Positions 36,881 to 47,260 of a DNA stretch of 64,000 nucleotides are shown here, in pieces. The notes under the pieces were generated by a model that worked only from the letters and a program-made list of their open reading frames with translations, made no database searches and was not told where the DNA came from. The stretch is from Porphyrobacter sp. GA68. Its GTDB lineage: Bacteria; Pseudomonadota; Alphaproteobacteria; Sphingomonadales; Sphingomonadaceae. Position 1 is the stretch's first letter, and each line of letters starts with the position of its first letter. The DNA is taken from assembly GCF_022605525.1 (NCBI RefSeq), contig NZ_JAKQYJ010000001.1, forward strand, positions 1,101,501 through 1,165,500, written 5' to 3'. A program made the position numbers and the translations under genes.

Positions 36881-37276
36881 GTGAAACAGCATTCCACCCC
36901 CGAACAGCAATCGGTCCGCGTCCTGAAGGTGGGGGAGCGGGTGCGGCATATCCTGTCGGAACTGCTCGTCCGGCAGGAGGTGCATGACGACACGCTCAGC
37001 GCCCACGCCGTCAGCGTGACGGAGGTGCGCATGACCCCCGACCTGCGCCACGCGATGGCCTATATCAAGCCGCTGCTGGGCCGGGACGAGGCGGCGGTGC
37101 TGAAGGCCCTGCGCACCAACACCGCGTTCTTCCAGAAGGAAGTAGCCAAGCGCCTCGGCCTAAAGTTCGCGCCCAAGCTGCGGTTCGCCGCCGACGAGAG
37201 CTTCGACGAGGCGGAGCGGATCGAGCGGTTGCTGCGCGACGAAAAGGTGGTCCGCGACCTCCAAGACGAGGACTAG
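36881..37276 (+). CDS. rbfA: Ribosome-binding factor A
   Basis: 131-aa 30S maturation factor with the KH-like RbfA fold: [43 protein letters not shown] and the C-terminal [27 protein letters not shown]. Starts at GTG 36881 after a GGATAAG purine stretch. Last gene of the rimP cluster; the next gene is convergent. Confidence 0.95.
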   Translation: MKQHSTPEQQSVRVLKVGERVRHILSELLVRQEVHDDTLSAHAVSVTEVRMTPDLRHAMAYIKPLLGRDEAAVLKALRTNTAFFQKEVAKRLGLKFAPKLRFAADESFDEAERIERLLRDEKVVRDLQDED

Positions 37277-37289
37277 AGTCGCCCGCTGA

Positions 37290-38915
37290 TTACTGCGCCT
37301 GCGTCGGAGCGGTGGGCGCGATCGTCGTCGGCGGGTCCATGAACACCTGTGCCCCCGGTCCCAGCGGCAGGTCGAGAGCGACCCATGCGATCACCAGCGC
37401 CAGACCCGACAGCAGCAGCCCGATGGAGTAGGGCAGCATGGTGGCCGCCAGCGAACCCAGCCCGAAATCCTTCTGCCACCGCTGGCAGAAGATGAGGATC
37501 AGCGGGAAATACACCATCAGCGGGGTGATGATGTTCGTCGCCCCGTCGCCGACGCGGTAAGCGGCTGTGGTCATCTCCGGCGTAATGCCCAGCAGCATCA
37601 GCATTGGCACCATCACCGGCGCCAGCAGTGCCCATTTGGCACTGGCCGACCCGACGAACAGATTAAGCAGTCCGGTCACCACCACGATCGCGCCGAGCAG
37701 TGCCCAGGCCGGCAGGCCGCTGGCGCGCAGGCCGTCGGCGCCGTTCACCGCCAGGATGAGGCCCAGATTGGACCACGCGAACATCGCCACGAAGTGCGCG
37801 GCGGCAAATGCCAGCACCAGGTAATAGGCAAGGTCGGCCATCGACCCTGACATCATCTGCACCAGATCGCGGTGGTTCTTCACCGTGCCCGCCGCCTTGC
37901 CGTACGCCCAACCGGCCAGCAGGAACAGGATGAAGAAGCCGGCCACCAGGCTTTGATAGAACGGGGTCAGCCGCGCTTCGGGGGTCGCCTCTTCATTGAT
38001 CAGCGGCGTTCCCGGCCCCAGCGTGAAGAACAGCCACAGGCCGATCACGAACAGCGTGGCAAGTCCGGCCCAGCGCAGTCCTTGCCGCTCGCCGGCGGTG
38101 AGGGGGCGGTCGCCATCTTCTACCTCGCCCTGCTGTTCCGGGCTGGTGCCGCCTGCCATTGCCGCGTTCCACGTCCCGAGCCGCGGCTCGATCAGGCGGT
38201 CAGTCACGAACCAGATGACCGGCAGGAACACGAAGGTCATGGCGAAGATAAAGTACCAGTTGCCCGCAATATTGGCGGTAAAGCCGCCGAACACGGTCTC
38301 AACACTGGCTTCCGTGATACCGAACAGCAGCGCATCAAGCTGACCCGGCAGCAGGTTGGCGGAAAACCCGCCCGAAACTCCGGCAAAGGCTGCGGCTATG
38401 CCGGCGATGGGGTGGCGCCCGGCGGCGTGAAAAATGATCCCGGCCAGGGGGATCAGCACGACATAGGCGGCATCCGCAGCCAGATTGCCGACCATGCCGA
38501 CCAGCGCAACGATAGGCGTCAGCAAGTGCTTGGGCGCGTCTTTCACGCCGGCGCGCATGGCGGTGCCGAACAGGCCGGCCCGTTCCGCGACGCCGGCGCC
38601 CAGCATGACGACCAGCACATAGCCAAGCGGGTGGAAGTGCGTGAAGGTGGTCGGCATCTCCACCCACAACCGCTGGATATTGCCGGGCGAGAGCAGGCTT
38701 TCGGCGGCGATGACCCGCGCCGCGCCCGTTGCCTCGTCAACTTCGGTCGGGTGAGTGACCGCCCAACCCGCCAGCGACGCGACGATGGAGATGACGATCA
38801 GGACACCGATGAGGCCGAAGAACAGGAATACCGGATCGGGCAGCCGGTTGCCGGTGCGCTCTATCCAGCCAAGTATTCCCCGCTGCGCATCCGCAGCCGC
38901 CACATTGTCCGCCAC
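37290..38915 (-). CDS. AbgT-family transporter
   Basis: 541-aa inner-membrane transporter with about nine or ten helices and two re-entrant hairpins. Matches the AbgT (p-aminobenzoyl-glutamate) family: NRLPDPVFLFFGLIGVLIV at the N-terminus, GNLAADAAYVVLIPLAG, and FSANLLPGQLDALLFGITE in the middle. Characterised members take up p-aminobenzoyl-glutamate or export sulfonamides by proton coupling. It is convergent with rbfA and divergent from thymidine kinase; no folate gene is adjacent. Confidence 0.92.
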   Translation of the reverse strand: MADNVAAADAQRGILGWIERTGNRLPDPVFLFFGLIGVLIVISIVASLAGWAVTHPTEVDEATGAARVIAAESLLSPGNIQRLWVEMPTTFTHFHPLGYVLVVMLGAGVAERAGLFGTAMRAGVKDAPKHLLTPIVALVGMVGNLAADAAYVVLIPLAGIIFHAAGRHPIAGIAAAFAGVSGGFSANLLPGQLDALLFGITEASVETVFGGFTANIAGNWYFIFAMTFVFLPVIWFVTDRLIEPRLGTWNAAMAGGTSPEQQGEVEDGDRPLTAGERQGLRWAGLATLFVIGLWLFFTLGPGTPLINEEATPEARLTPFYQSLVAGFFILFLLAGWAYGKAAGTVKNHRDLVQMMSGSMADLAYYLVLAFAAAHFVAMFAWSNLGLILAVNGADGLRASGLPAWALLGAIVVVTGLLNLFVGSASAKWALLAPVMVPMLMLLGITPEMTTAAYRVGDGATNIITPLMVYFPLILIFCQRWQKDFGLGSLAATMLPYSIGLLLSGLALVIAWVALDLPLGPGAQVFMDPPTTIAPTAPTQAQ

Positions 38916-38971
38916 TCATCCTCCCAACCATGCTTGCGCGCCGCGCGGCTTTGCCCGAAGGGGCCGCCGCG

Positions 38972-39562
38972 ATGGCCAAGTTGTATTTCTACTATGCCAG
39001 CATGAACGCAGGCAAATCAACCAACCTGTTGCAGGCCGATTTTAACTATCGGGAACGGGGCATGGCGACGATGCTGTGGACCGCCGGGCTGGACACCCGC
39101 TCGGCCGGGCAGCCGATCGCGAGCCGCATCGGGCTGGAGGCGGGGGCGCATCTGTTCCACCCCGACACGGACCTGTGGATAGAAGTCAACGAGGCTCACC
39201 AGCGCCGGCCGCTCGCCTGCGTGCTGGTGGACGAGGCGCAGTTCCTGTCCCCGGCGCAGGTTTGGCAGTGCGCCCGGCTCGCCGACGAGGCGGACATTCC
39301 CGTGCTGTGCTATGGCCTGAGGACCGATTTTCGCGGCGAGCTGTTCGCCGGGTCCGCCGCGCTTCTGGGTATCGCGGATGCTCTCGTCGAACTGAAGGCG
39401 GTCTGCCACTGCGGGCGCAAGGCAACGATGAACCTCAGGGTGGACGAACAGGGGCGGGCGGTGAACGAGGGCGCACAGACGGAAATCGGCGGCAACGACC
39501 GGTATGTTGCGCTGTGCCGCCGTCATTTCGTGCATGGGATCGGCGGAGCGCTGGCGGGCTGA
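38972..39562 (+). CDS. tdk: Thymidine kinase (type II)
   Basis: 196-aa enzyme phosphorylating thymidine for salvage. P-loop YYASMNAGKST at the N-terminus, Walker B/catalytic VLVDEAQFLS, the lasso-loop residues YGLRTDFRGELF, and a structural zinc site with CHCGRKATMN and CRRHF. The start ATG 38972 leaves the normal short N-terminus; the upstream open stretch is not conserved in type. Confidence 0.95.
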   Translation: MAKLYFYYASMNAGKSTNLLQADFNYRERGMATMLWTAGLDTRSAGQPIASRIGLEAGAHLFHPDTDLWIEVNEAHQRRPLACVLVDEAQFLSPAQVWQCARLADEADIPVLCYGLRTDFRGELFAGSAALLGIADALVELKAVCHCGRKATMNLRVDEQGRAVNEGAQTEIGGNDRYVALCRRHFVHGIGGALAG

Positions 39563-39586
39563 CCCGCCACGCCCCATATACCCGCC

Positions 39587-40270
39587 ATGTCCGACACCAT
39601 CATGCTGGCGCTGATCCTGGTGCCTTCCCTCATCATCGCCATCGTCTTTCACGAGGTGGCGCATGGCTGGGTGGCAAACGCGCTGGGCGATCCGACCGCG
39701 CGCGAGCAGCGGCGGCTCAGCCTCAATCCGCTTCGCCATGTCGATCCGGTCGGCACGCTGGTCGTGCCTGGCCTGCTGGCGCTGGCGAAGGGGCCGATCT
39801 TCGGCTGGGCCAAGCCGGTACCGGTCGTCAAGGACCGGCTGCGCAATCCGCGCTGGGGCATGGTGGCGGTCGCGGCGGCGGGGCCGGGCACCAACTTCAT
39901 TCTCGGGCTGGTCGGGGCGGTTCTGCTCGGCGCGGTGCTGAAGGTGCTGACCAGCGGCAACGGGTCCGTGTGGATGATGGGGCTGGCAAACGGGCTGGAA
40001 TACTTCATCATCATCAACATCTTCATCGCGCTGTTCAACCTCTTGCCGATCCCGCCGTTCGACGGCTCGCACATCGTGGAGGGGATCCTGCCGGAAAAGG
40101 CGGCGCGCCAGTATGAACGGCTGCGACCTGTCGGCATGGTGTTTTTCTTCGGCCTGGTCGCACTCACCTGGTTTGCGCCGCAGCTGGGGGTTATCGAAAA
40201 CGTCATCCTGCCGCCGGTGGAATGGCTGCACGGCCGCTACATGCAGGTCGTCAGCGCGGTGGCGGGCTGA
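39587..40270 (+). CDS. Site-2 protease family metalloprotease (M50)
   Basis: 227-aa membrane-embedded zinc protease. HEVAH at residues 22-26 inside the first helix, and the second motif NLLPIPPFDGSHIV with its zinc-ligand Asp near residue 155. About six helices, no PDZ domain, so it belongs to the short M50B group rather than RseP. Substrates are unknown. It precedes truB by three bases. Confidence 0.92.
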   Translation: MSDTIMLALILVPSLIIAIVFHEVAHGWVANALGDPTAREQRRLSLNPLRHVDPVGTLVVPGLLALAKGPIFGWAKPVPVVKDRLRNPRWGMVAVAAAGPGTNFILGLVGAVLLGAVLKVLTSGNGSVWMMGLANGLEYFIIINIFIALFNLLPIPPFDGSHIVEGILPEKAARQYERLRPVGMVFFFGLVALTWFAPQLGVIENVILPPVEWLHGRYMQVVSAVAG

Positions 40271-40273
40271 CCC

Positions 40274-41335
40274 ATGGCTGACAGCAGCGCCCCTTCGGGC
40301 TGGATCATCCTCGACAAGCCGCCCGGCCTGGGGTCGACGCAGGCGGTCGGCGCGGTCAAGCGCAACCTCAGGGAAGCCGGATATGCGCGCGTCAAGGTCG
40401 GGCATGGCGGCACGCTGGACCCGCTGGCGCAAGGCGTGCTGCCGATTGCGCTGGGCGAGGCGACCAAGCTGTGCGGCCGCTTGCTCGACTCCAGCAAGGT
40501 TTACGAGTTCACCATCCAGTTCGGGTCAGAGACGGACACGCTCGACACCGAGGGCCGGGTGGTGGAGCAGACCGAGCACCGCCCTCCGCGCGCGGCGATT
40601 GCCGCCATCCTTCCGCATTTCAAAGGGGAGATCGAACAGGTTCCGCCCGCCTATTCGGCGCTGAAGGTTGGTGGCCGGCGCGCGTTCGACCGCGCCCGGT
40701 CGGGAGAGGCGGTCGAATTGCAGCCGCGGCGGGTCAGGATTCATTCGCTGACCTTTCTTCCCAGCGGCGGAGAAGAGGAAGATGCGCTGGCTGACGCCGC
40801 AGAGGACTTGCCCCGAAAATCAGTCTCGCCCGATCAGGACGCCGGGCTGTTCAGCACCTTTGCCACGACCATGGGTCGGCCCGACCCGTTCGATCCCACG
40901 GCGCCGCTGGAACTCGTCGACAGCATCACTCTGATGGCCCATGTGAGCAAGGGGACCTACATCCGTTCCCTGGCGCGCGACGTCGCCCGTGCGCTTGGCA
41001 CGCTGGGCCATGTCACCTATCTGCGGCGGACAAGGGCCGGACCCTTCGGCCAGGGTCAGGCGATTTCGCTGGACAAACTGAACACGATCGGTCAAGGCGC
41101 GGCCCTTAACGACCTCCTCCTGCCGCTGGAGGCGGGGCTGGACGACATCCCGGCTCTGCACCTCGATCCCGCAAGCGCGCAGGCGGTCCGCCAGGGCCGG
41201 GTCATCGCGGAACTGTCCCAGGCCGACGGCCTCTATCTTGCCAAGCTGGACGGTGTTCCGGTGGCGTTGATGGAACTGGCGCAAGGCGCGGCCAAGGTCG
41301 TGCGGGGCTTCAACCTGATCGATGTCGCGGAGTAG
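40274..41335 (+). CDS. truB: tRNA pseudouridine(55) synthase TruB
   Basis: 353-aa enzyme making pseudouridine 55 in the T loop of tRNAs. Catalytic Asp49 in [15 protein letters not shown]; other motifs [30 protein letters not shown] and [20 protein letters not shown]. Longer than the usual 300-315 aa because of an acidic insertion of about 40 residues at roughly 160-200, between the GRRAFDRAR region and the LARD motif. It starts at ATG 40274 and lies between the M50 gene and rpsO. Confidence 0.96.
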   Translation: MADSSAPSGWIILDKPPGLGSTQAVGAVKRNLREAGYARVKVGHGGTLDPLAQGVLPIALGEATKLCGRLLDSSKVYEFTIQFGSETDTLDTEGRVVEQTEHRPPRAAIAAILPHFKGEIEQVPPAYSALKVGGRRAFDRARSGEAVELQPRRVRIHSLTFLPSGGEEEDALADAAEDLPRKSVSPDQDAGLFSTFATTMGRPDPFDPTAPLELVDSITLMAHVSKGTYIRSLARDVARALGTLGHVTYLRRTRAGPFGQGQAISLDKLNTIGQGAALNDLLLPLEAGLDDIPALHLDPASAQAVRQGRVIAELSQADGLYLAKLDGVPVALMELAQGAAKVVRGFNLIDVAE

Positions 41336-41340
41336 CACAC

Positions 41341-41610
41341 ATGACCGTCACGGCGGAAAAGAAGCAGGAAATCATCAAGGATAACGCCCGCGAAGCGAAC
41401 GATACCGGTTCGCCCGAAGTGCAGGTCGCCATCCTGACGGAACGGATCCGCAACCTGACCGAACACTTCAAGGAGCACCACAAGGACAACCATTCCCGCC
41501 GTGGTCTCCTGATGATGGTGAACAAGCGTCGCACGCTGCTCGCCTATCTCAAGAAGGTCGATCTGGAGCGGTACAACGCCTTGATCCAGAAGCTCGGACT
41601 TCGCAAATAA
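41341..41610 (+). CDS. rpsO: 30S ribosomal protein S15
   Basis: 89-aa S15, with [36 protein letters not shown] and a final [27 protein letters not shown]. Binds 16S rRNA at helix 22. Five bases separate it from truB. The conserved truB-rpsO-pnp order is kept. Confidence 0.98.
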   Translation: MTVTAEKKQEIIKDNAREANDTGSPEVQVAILTERIRNLTEHFKEHHKDNHSRRGLLMMVNKRRTLLAYLKKVDLERYNALIQKLGLRK

Positions 41611-41619
41611 GGGTTTCGT

Positions 41620-41647
41620 GAAGGGCGGCTCGACAAGGCCGCCCTTC
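41620..41647 (+). terminator. Strong hairpin between rpsO and pnp
   Basis: GAAGGGCGGC at 41620-41629 pairs with GCCGCCCTTC at 41638-41647 around an eight-base loop, followed by only a weak T content (GCTTATG). It lies 9 bases after the rpsO stop. In many bacteria the rpsO-pnp spacer holds a partial terminator or RNase III site; which applies here cannot be said. Confidence 0.6.
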
Positions 41648-41781
41648 GCTTATGGGCTGACGGCGCAATTCGGCGCCAGAGCCGGGGGCCGCAACAAGGC
41701 CCCACACCGGACCGGGACGGTTTACCCGGCATCAGAGGCCCCGCGCATGCAATATGGCTGGCGGGTTCAGAAGGAAAATAC

Positions 41782-44121
41782 ATGTTCGATACCAAGAAAG
41801 TAGAGCTGGAGTGGGGCGGAAAGACCCTCACTCTGGAAACCGGCCGCATCGCGCGGCAGGCCGATGGCGCCGTGTTGGCGACCTATGGCGAAACGGTGGT
41901 GCTGTGCGCCGTGACGGCGGCACGCACCGTAAAGGAAGGGCAGGATTTCTTCCCGCTCACCGTGCATTATCAGGAAAAGTTTTCCGCCGCCGGCCGCATT
42001 CCGGGCGGGTTCTTCAAGCGTGAAGGCCGTCCGACCGAAAAGGAAACGCTGACCAGCCGTCTGATCGACCGGCCCGTCCGCCCGCTGTTCCCGGAAGGGT
42101 TCTACAACGAGATCAACGTTATCGCGCAGGTTCTGTCGTATGACGGCGAGAGCGAGCCGGACATCGTAGCGATGATCGCCGCGTCTGCCGCGCTGACCCT
42201 GTCAGGCGTGCCTTTCATGGGCCCGATCGGTGCCGCCCGCGTTGGCTTCATCGACGGCGAGTACGTGCTGAACCCCATGCCCGACAAGGCGCTGGAGGAA
42301 GGACGTCTCGATCTGGTGGTCGCCGCCACCAACGATGCGGTCATGATGGTCGAGTCCGAAGCCAAGGAACTGACCGAGGAAGAGATGCTGGGCGCCGTCA
42401 GCTTCGCCCATGCGGAATGCCGCAAGGTCATCAGCGCCATCATCGACCTTGCCGAACAGGCGGCAAAGGATCCGTGGGATCTGCAGCCGGTCGACGACAA
42501 GTCGGCGGTTCTGGACGAACTGCGCGGGTTGATCGGGGATGACCTCGCCGCCGCCTACCGCATCACCAACAAGGCGCAGCGGCAGGACGCGGTCAACGCC
42601 GCCCGCGCCAAGGCGCGCGAGCATTACGAAAGCCAGGAACACGCCGATCCGGCGCAGTACCTGGGCAAGCTGAAGCTCGTGAAGAAGCTGGAATCCGATA
42701 TCGTGCGCAAGGCCATCCTGAAGGACGGGCAGCGCATCGACGGGCGTTCGGTGGATCAGGTCCGCCCGATCGAGGCGATGGTACACTTCCTGCCCCGGAC
42801 CCATGGTTCGGCCCTGTTCACGCGCGGTGAGACGCAGGCGATCTGCACCACCACGCTGGGCACCCGCGATGCGGAGCAGATGATCGACGGACTGGAAGGC
42901 CTCTCCTATTCGAATTTCATGCTGCACTACAACTTCCCGCCGTATTCGGTAGGTGAGGTTGGCCGGTTCGGCGCGACCAGCCGCCGCGAAACGGGGCATG
43001 GTAAGCTCGCCTGGCGCGCGTTGCGCCCGGTCCTGCCGTCCAAGGAAGACTTCCCCTACACGATCCGCGTCTTGTCCGACATCACGGAGAGCAATGGGTC
43101 ATCCTCGATGGCGACGGTGTGCGGCGGGTGCCTCAGCATGATGGACGCGGGCGTTCCGATTGAACGGCCGGTCAGCGGCATCGCCATGGGCCTGATCCTG
43201 GAAGGCAGCGATTTCACCGTCCTGTCCGACATCCTGGGTGACGAAGATCACCTGGGCGACATGGACTTCAAGGTCGCCGGCACCGAAAGGGGTATCACCT
43301 CGCTCCAGATGGACATCAAGGTGGCCGGGATCACCGAGGACATCATGCGCAAGGCACTGGCCCAGGCCAAGGAAGGCCGCGCGCATATCCTGGGCGAAAT
43401 GCTGAAGGCGCTGGGTTCTGCCCGCACGGAACTTTCGGCCCATGCTCCGCGGATCGAGACGATCACCATCGACAAGTCGAAAATTCGCGACGTTATCGGC
43501 ACCGGCGGCAAGGTCATTCGTGAAATCGTCGCGGAAACCGGCGCCAAGGTCGACATTGACGATGAAGGTATCATCAAGATCAGCTCGTCCGACGGCGCGC
43601 AGATCGAAGCCGCAAAGAAGTGGATCCTCGGCATCGTCGAAGAGGCGGAAGTCGGCAAGATCTACGACGGCAAGGTCGTCAACATCGTCGATTTCGGCGC
43701 GTTCGTGAATTTCATGGGCGGCAAGGACGGTCTCGTCCACGTGTCCGAGATGCGGAACGAGCGGGTGGAGAAGCCGACCGACGTCGTGTCCGAAGGTCAG
43801 GCGGTGAAGGTCAAGGTGCTGGAGATCGATCCGCGCGGCAAGGTACGCCTGTCGATGCGGGTGGTTGACCAGGAAACCGGCGAGGAACTTGAAGACACCC
43901 GGCCTCCTCGCGAACCGCGCGGCGATCGCGGGGATCGGGGCGATCGTGGCGGCGGCCGGGGCGGCCGTGACGGCGACCGCCGGCGCCCCAGGGGCGACCG
44001 CGACGGTGGCCAGCGCGGCGGCGACCGTGGACCCCGCGGCGATCGTCAGTCCCGTGATGGAGATGGCGAAGGCAAGAGTGGCGGCGACGTCGACCATATG
44101 CCCGCGTTCCTGAAGGACTGA
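41782..44121 (+). CDS. pnp: Polynucleotide phosphorylase
   Basis: 779-aa 3'-5' phosphorolytic exoribonuclease of the degradosome. Two RNase PH cores (about residues 10-230 and 315-550), a KH domain (about 555-615, with [12 protein letters not shown]) and an S1 domain (about 620-690, [20 protein letters not shown]). The C-terminal tail of some 75 residues is an RGD-rich repeat region (repeats of GDRG). Full length. The start is at ATG 41782 after AGAAGGAAAATAC. Confidence 0.98.
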   Translation: MFDTKKVELEWGGKTLTLETGRIARQADGAVLATYGETVVLCAVTAARTVKEGQDFFPLTVHYQEKFSAAGRIPGGFFKREGRPTEKETLTSRLIDRPVRPLFPEGFYNEINVIAQVLSYDGESEPDIVAMIAASAALTLSGVPFMGPIGAARVGFIDGEYVLNPMPDKALEEGRLDLVVAATNDAVMMVESEAKELTEEEMLGAVSFAHAECRKVISAIIDLAEQAAKDPWDLQPVDDKSAVLDELRGLIGDDLAAAYRITNKAQRQDAVNAARAKAREHYESQEHADPAQYLGKLKLVKKLESDIVRKAILKDGQRIDGRSVDQVRPIEAMVHFLPRTHGSALFTRGETQAICTTTLGTRDAEQMIDGLEGLSYSNFMLHYNFPPYSVGEVGRFGATSRRETGHGKLAWRALRPVLPSKEDFPYTIRVLSDITESNGSSSMATVCGGCLSMMDAGVPIERPVSGIAMGLILEGSDFTVLSDILGDEDHLGDMDFKVAGTERGITSLQMDIKVAGITEDIMRKALAQAKEGRAHILGEMLKALGSARTELSAHAPRIETITIDKSKIRDVIGTGGKVIREIVAETGAKVDIDDEGIIKISSSDGAQIEAAKKWILGIVEEAEVGKIYDGKVVNIVDFGAFVNFMGGKDGLVHVSEMRNERVEKPTDVVSEGQAVKVKVLEIDPRGKVRLSMRVVDQETGEELEDTRPPREPRGDRGDRGDRGGGRGGRDGDRRRPRGDRDGGQRGGDRGPRGDRQSRDGDGEGKSGGDVDHMPAFLKD

Positions 44122-44148
44122 CTGCGCGTCCCTTGTTGGGCAAGACTT

Positions 44149-44180
44149 GGGCCGTGGGCAAAGCGCCTACGGCCCTTTTC
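44149..44180 (+). terminator. Rho-independent terminator of pnp
   Basis: GGGCCGT at 44149-44155 pairs with ACGGCCC at 44169-44175, followed by TTTTC. It lies 27 bases downstream of the pnp stop codon. Confidence 0.85.
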
Positions 44181-44238
44181 TTGGATGAGGTTGGCTGCCA
44201 GACAACGATAACTGGATCGCCGAAGGATCAGCCTGCCG

Positions 44239-45291
44239 ATGAGCGACACGCCGTCACAATCCGCCACCGACTTCCTGCGCCATCTGCCCCTCGCCCGCAA
44301 TCGGCCCTGGGTTGGCTACACGGTGGCGATGGGACTGTCGTTCGCCGCCTGGTGGGTTCGCTGGACCATCGGCAGCGGCCTGCCGGCCGGATTTCCTTAC
44401 CTCACCTTTTTCCCGGCCGTCATCCTGACCGCATTCCTGTTTGGGCTGAGACCAGGGTTGCTGGCTGCGATCCTGTCGTTTCTGGCGGCCTGGTACTTTT
44501 TCGTGGCGCCGTTCAACAGTTTTGAACTGCACTACGATTCTTCTCTTGCCCTCGGGTTCTTCATCTTCATCGTTTCGGTGGAACTTGCCGTCATCCACTG
44601 GATGCAGACCGCCAATCAGCAGCTGTTCCGCGAGCGGGAGCGCAGCGCGCAACTCGCGGAAACGCGCGAGATGCTGTTCAAGGAACTGCAGCACCGCGTC
44701 GGCAACAACATCCAGATGGTGGGATCGCTCCTCGCGCTGCAAAAGCGGCGCGTGACCGAACCCGCCGCCCGCGACGCGCTGGACGAGGCGAGCCGGCGGC
44801 TGGGGCTGGTCGGCAGAATCCAGCGGCAATTGTATGATCCGGCGGGCGCTCAGCTGAGCTTGGCGGCCTATATCGACCAGATCTGCCGCGACGTCATCGC
44901 GGCGTCCGGCCGGGCGGACATAGACTACCAGTTCGAGGCGCACTCTAACGCGGTGCTGCCTCCGGAAAAGGCGATCCCGACCGCGCTGGTCGTGGCGGAG
45001 GCGCTGAACAATGCGCTGGAACATGGGTTCGGCCTGACCGGAGAGGGGCAGGTGATTGTCACCGTGGCCCCGGTGGACGGCGGAACACAGATCGTGATTG
45101 CCGATAACGGCGCCGGCTTGCCGGCCGGTTTCGACCTTGCGCAGGCGGAAAGCCTGGGGTTGAAGATCGCCCGTACTTTGGCGCAGTCCCTGGGCGGCAG
45201 CTTCACCATGAGCGCCGCGCCCGTCGGCGAAGGAACGGTTGCCCGGCTGGAAATTGCGTCCGACCTGCCGGAGCCACCGCTGCCCGGGTGA
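44239..45291 (+). CDS. Membrane sensor histidine kinase (DUF4118 + HisKA_2)
   Basis: 350-aa kinase. Residues 25-125 hold four membrane helices in a KdpD-like DUF4118 arrangement (FPYLTFFPAVILTAFLFG). The phosphoacceptor is expected at His152 in KELQHRVGNNIQM, the HisKA_2 motif, followed by an HATPase domain with EALNNALEHGF (N box) and DNGAGLP (G box). No response regulator is adjacent, so it is an orphan. Many alphaproteobacterial HisKA_2 kinases feed the PhyR general-stress pathway; that link is inference. Confidence 0.9.
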   Translation: MSDTPSQSATDFLRHLPLARNRPWVGYTVAMGLSFAAWWVRWTIGSGLPAGFPYLTFFPAVILTAFLFGLRPGLLAAILSFLAAWYFFVAPFNSFELHYDSSLALGFFIFIVSVELAVIHWMQTANQQLFRERERSAQLAETREMLFKELQHRVGNNIQMVGSLLALQKRRVTEPAARDALDEASRRLGLVGRIQRQLYDPAGAQLSLAAYIDQICRDVIAASGRADIDYQFEAHSNAVLPPEKAIPTALVVAEALNNALEHGFGLTGEGQVIVTVAPVDGGTQIVIADNGAGLPAGFDLAQAESLGLKIARTLAQSLGGSFTMSAAPVGEGTVARLEIASDLPEPPLPG

Positions 45292-45343
45292 GTCAGGCTT
45301 TGCCCCAACGGGGTGAATTGGCCGACCCTGTCAGTCTCGCCGC

Positions 45344-46798
45344 CTACCGCTCGTAGCCGGCGAGTTCCTGCCCGGTCAGCGTGACCACATGGAGCAGATT
45401 GGTCGCGCCGGGCGTTCCGAACGGCACGCCTGCCAGCACGATCAGGCGCGCACCCGCCTCCCCGAACCCGTGGCGCAGGGCCATTCGTTTGCCCTTGGCG
45501 ATCATCTCTTCGAAACTGCCGATGTCCTTGGTGACAACCGGGTAAGCGCCCCACAGCAGCGCACACCGGCGAGCCGTTGCCCGCGACGGCGTCAGAACCA
45601 TGACGGGCACGCTGGGCCGCTCTCGCGCAACGCGCCGGGCGGTCGACCCGGACGCGGTGAACACGGCGATGGCACCGATCCGGATGGTGTCGGCAATGGT
45701 CATGCACGAATGTGACAGGGCGTCGGCGGTGGTGGCGTCAGGCGTCGTGGCAAGGAAGCGGACCCGTTCCAGATAGGCGTCATCGCCTTCTACCTGACGC
45801 GCGATGCGCGACATGATGGCGACGGCTTCTTCCGGCCATTCGCCTGCCGCCGTTTCAGCCGACAGCATCACCGCGTCCGCCCCGTCATAAACCGCGTTGG
45901 CGACGTCCGACACCTCGGCCCGGGTCGGAGCGGGAGATTCAATCATGGATTCCAGCATCTGGGTCGCGACGATCACGGGCTTGCCCGCAGTGCGCGTGGC
46001 ATTGACGATCTTCTTCTGCAACGGCGGAACCTCTTCGGGATACAGCTCCACGCCAAGGTCGCCGCGCGCCACCATGATGCCGTCCGACAGCTCGATCAGT
46101 TCGGCCAGCCGTCGGATGGCCGACGGCTTTTCGATCTTGGCGCACAGCAGCGCCTTGCCACCGATGAGCTTCCTTGCCTCCGCCAGATCTTCCGGCCGTT
46201 GAACAAAGGAAAGCCCGATCCAGTCGCAACCGTGCTCCACCGCGAAGGCGAGGTCCGCCCTGTCCTTTTCGGTAAGGGCCGGGATCGGAACCTCCGCATC
46301 GGGCACATTGACCCCCTTGCGGTCGGAGATGACGCCGCCGACCTCGGCCGAACAGAGGATGGCATCCGCGTCAGCCCGGATCACCTTCAGCTGGATCTTG
46401 CCATCGTTGATCAGCAGCCGCTGACCCTTTTGCATGATGCCGAACAGTTCGGGGTGGGGCAGGTACACGCGCGTCTCGTCGCCGGGTTCAGGATTGCGAT
46501 CGAGCGTGAAGTGGCCGGAGTGGCGGATGATCGCCCGTCCGTTCGCGAAGGTGCCGACGCGCAGTTTCGGCCCCTGCAAGTCGGCGAGGATGGCGATGGG
46601 GCGGTTGAACCGCGCCTCCAGATCGCGGATCGCCTTGATGACGGCGGCATGGTCCGCCTTGTCGCCGTGGCTCATGTTCACGCGAAACGCGTCGGCCCCT
46701 GCGCGCAGCAGCCGTTCCAGCATCTCCGGAGTATTGCTGGCAGGGCCAAGCGTTGCGAGAATCTTGACCTTGCGGCCGCGGGGTTGAAGCTTTGCCAT
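45344..46798 (-). CDS. pyk: Pyruvate kinase
   Basis: 484-aa glycolytic enzyme making pyruvate and ATP from phosphoenolpyruvate and ADP. N-terminus KVKILATLGPASNTPEML, substrate motif AFRVNMSHGD, the catalytic Lys region LLCAKIEKPSAIRRL and MVARGDLGVELYPEEVP, then SAETAAGEWPEEAV. The start at ATG 46798 fits the family; longer open sequence upstream does not. Confidence 0.97.
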   Translation of the reverse strand: MAKLQPRGRKVKILATLGPASNTPEMLERLLRAGADAFRVNMSHGDKADHAAVIKAIRDLEARFNRPIAILADLQGPKLRVGTFANGRAIIRHSGHFTLDRNPEPGDETRVYLPHPELFGIMQKGQRLLINDGKIQLKVIRADADAILCSAEVGGVISDRKGVNVPDAEVPIPALTEKDRADLAFAVEHGCDWIGLSFVQRPEDLAEARKLIGGKALLCAKIEKPSAIRRLAELIELSDGIMVARGDLGVELYPEEVPPLQKKIVNATRTAGKPVIVATQMLESMIESPAPTRAEVSDVANAVYDGADAVMLSAETAAGEWPEEAVAIMSRIARQVEGDDAYLERVRFLATTPDATTADALSHSCMTIADTIRIGAIAVFTASGSTARRVARERPSVPVMVLTPSRATARRCALLWGAYPVVTKDIGSFEEMIAKGKRMALRHGFGEAGARLIVLAGVPFGTPGATNLLHVVTLTGQELAGYER

Positions 46799-46939
46799 GG
46801 CCGGTGCCCTATGCGAGCAGCGGGGGCCATTGCAACGCCAGAACACCGCCTTTCCGTGACGCCAAGGCACTTTCGTTTGCCCGGCCGCGCCGTTATCGAG
46901 CAACGGAGCCGATTCACCTCATCAACGGAGCTTTTGTAA

Positions 46940-47176
46940 ATGGCCGATGCCACCGACGACCGCCTGCGCCTTCTCATCGAGCGGATCGAGCGCCTGGAGG
47001 AAGAGAAGAAGGGCACCGCCGACGACATTCGCGACGTGTATGCAGAGGCAAAGGCGGTCGGTTACGACCCCAAGATCATGCGTCAGGTCGTCCGCCTCAG
47101 GAAAATGAAGCCGAATGACAGGGAAGAGCAGGACATGGTGCTGGAAACCTACAAGGCGGCGTTGGGCATGGGCTGA
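46940..47176 (+). CDS. gapR: Nucleoid-associated protein GapR (DUF2312)
   Basis: 78-aa protein matching GapR/UPF0335: [46 protein letters not shown]. GapR forms a clamp on overtwisted AT-rich DNA in alphaproteobacteria and assists replication and segregation. A GGAG 11 bases before ATG 46940 serves as ribosome-binding site. It is divergent from pyk. Confidence 0.96.
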   Translation: MADATDDRLRLLIERIERLEEEKKGTADDIRDVYAEAKAVGYDPKIMRQVVRLRKMKPNDREEQDMVLETYKAALGMG

Positions 47177-47260
47177 CCCCCTGGCGCGACAGCCGGGCGG
47201 AACAGCGCGCGGAGATCGGGATTGAACCGGCAAAGACTTTCTTGCCAAGGATTTACCGCC

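Noticed and set aside
47200-47260. GGAAC motif read as an EcfG general-stress promoter for the SDR gene
   Set aside because: The expected CGTT half at 16-17 bases is absent (GATT instead).
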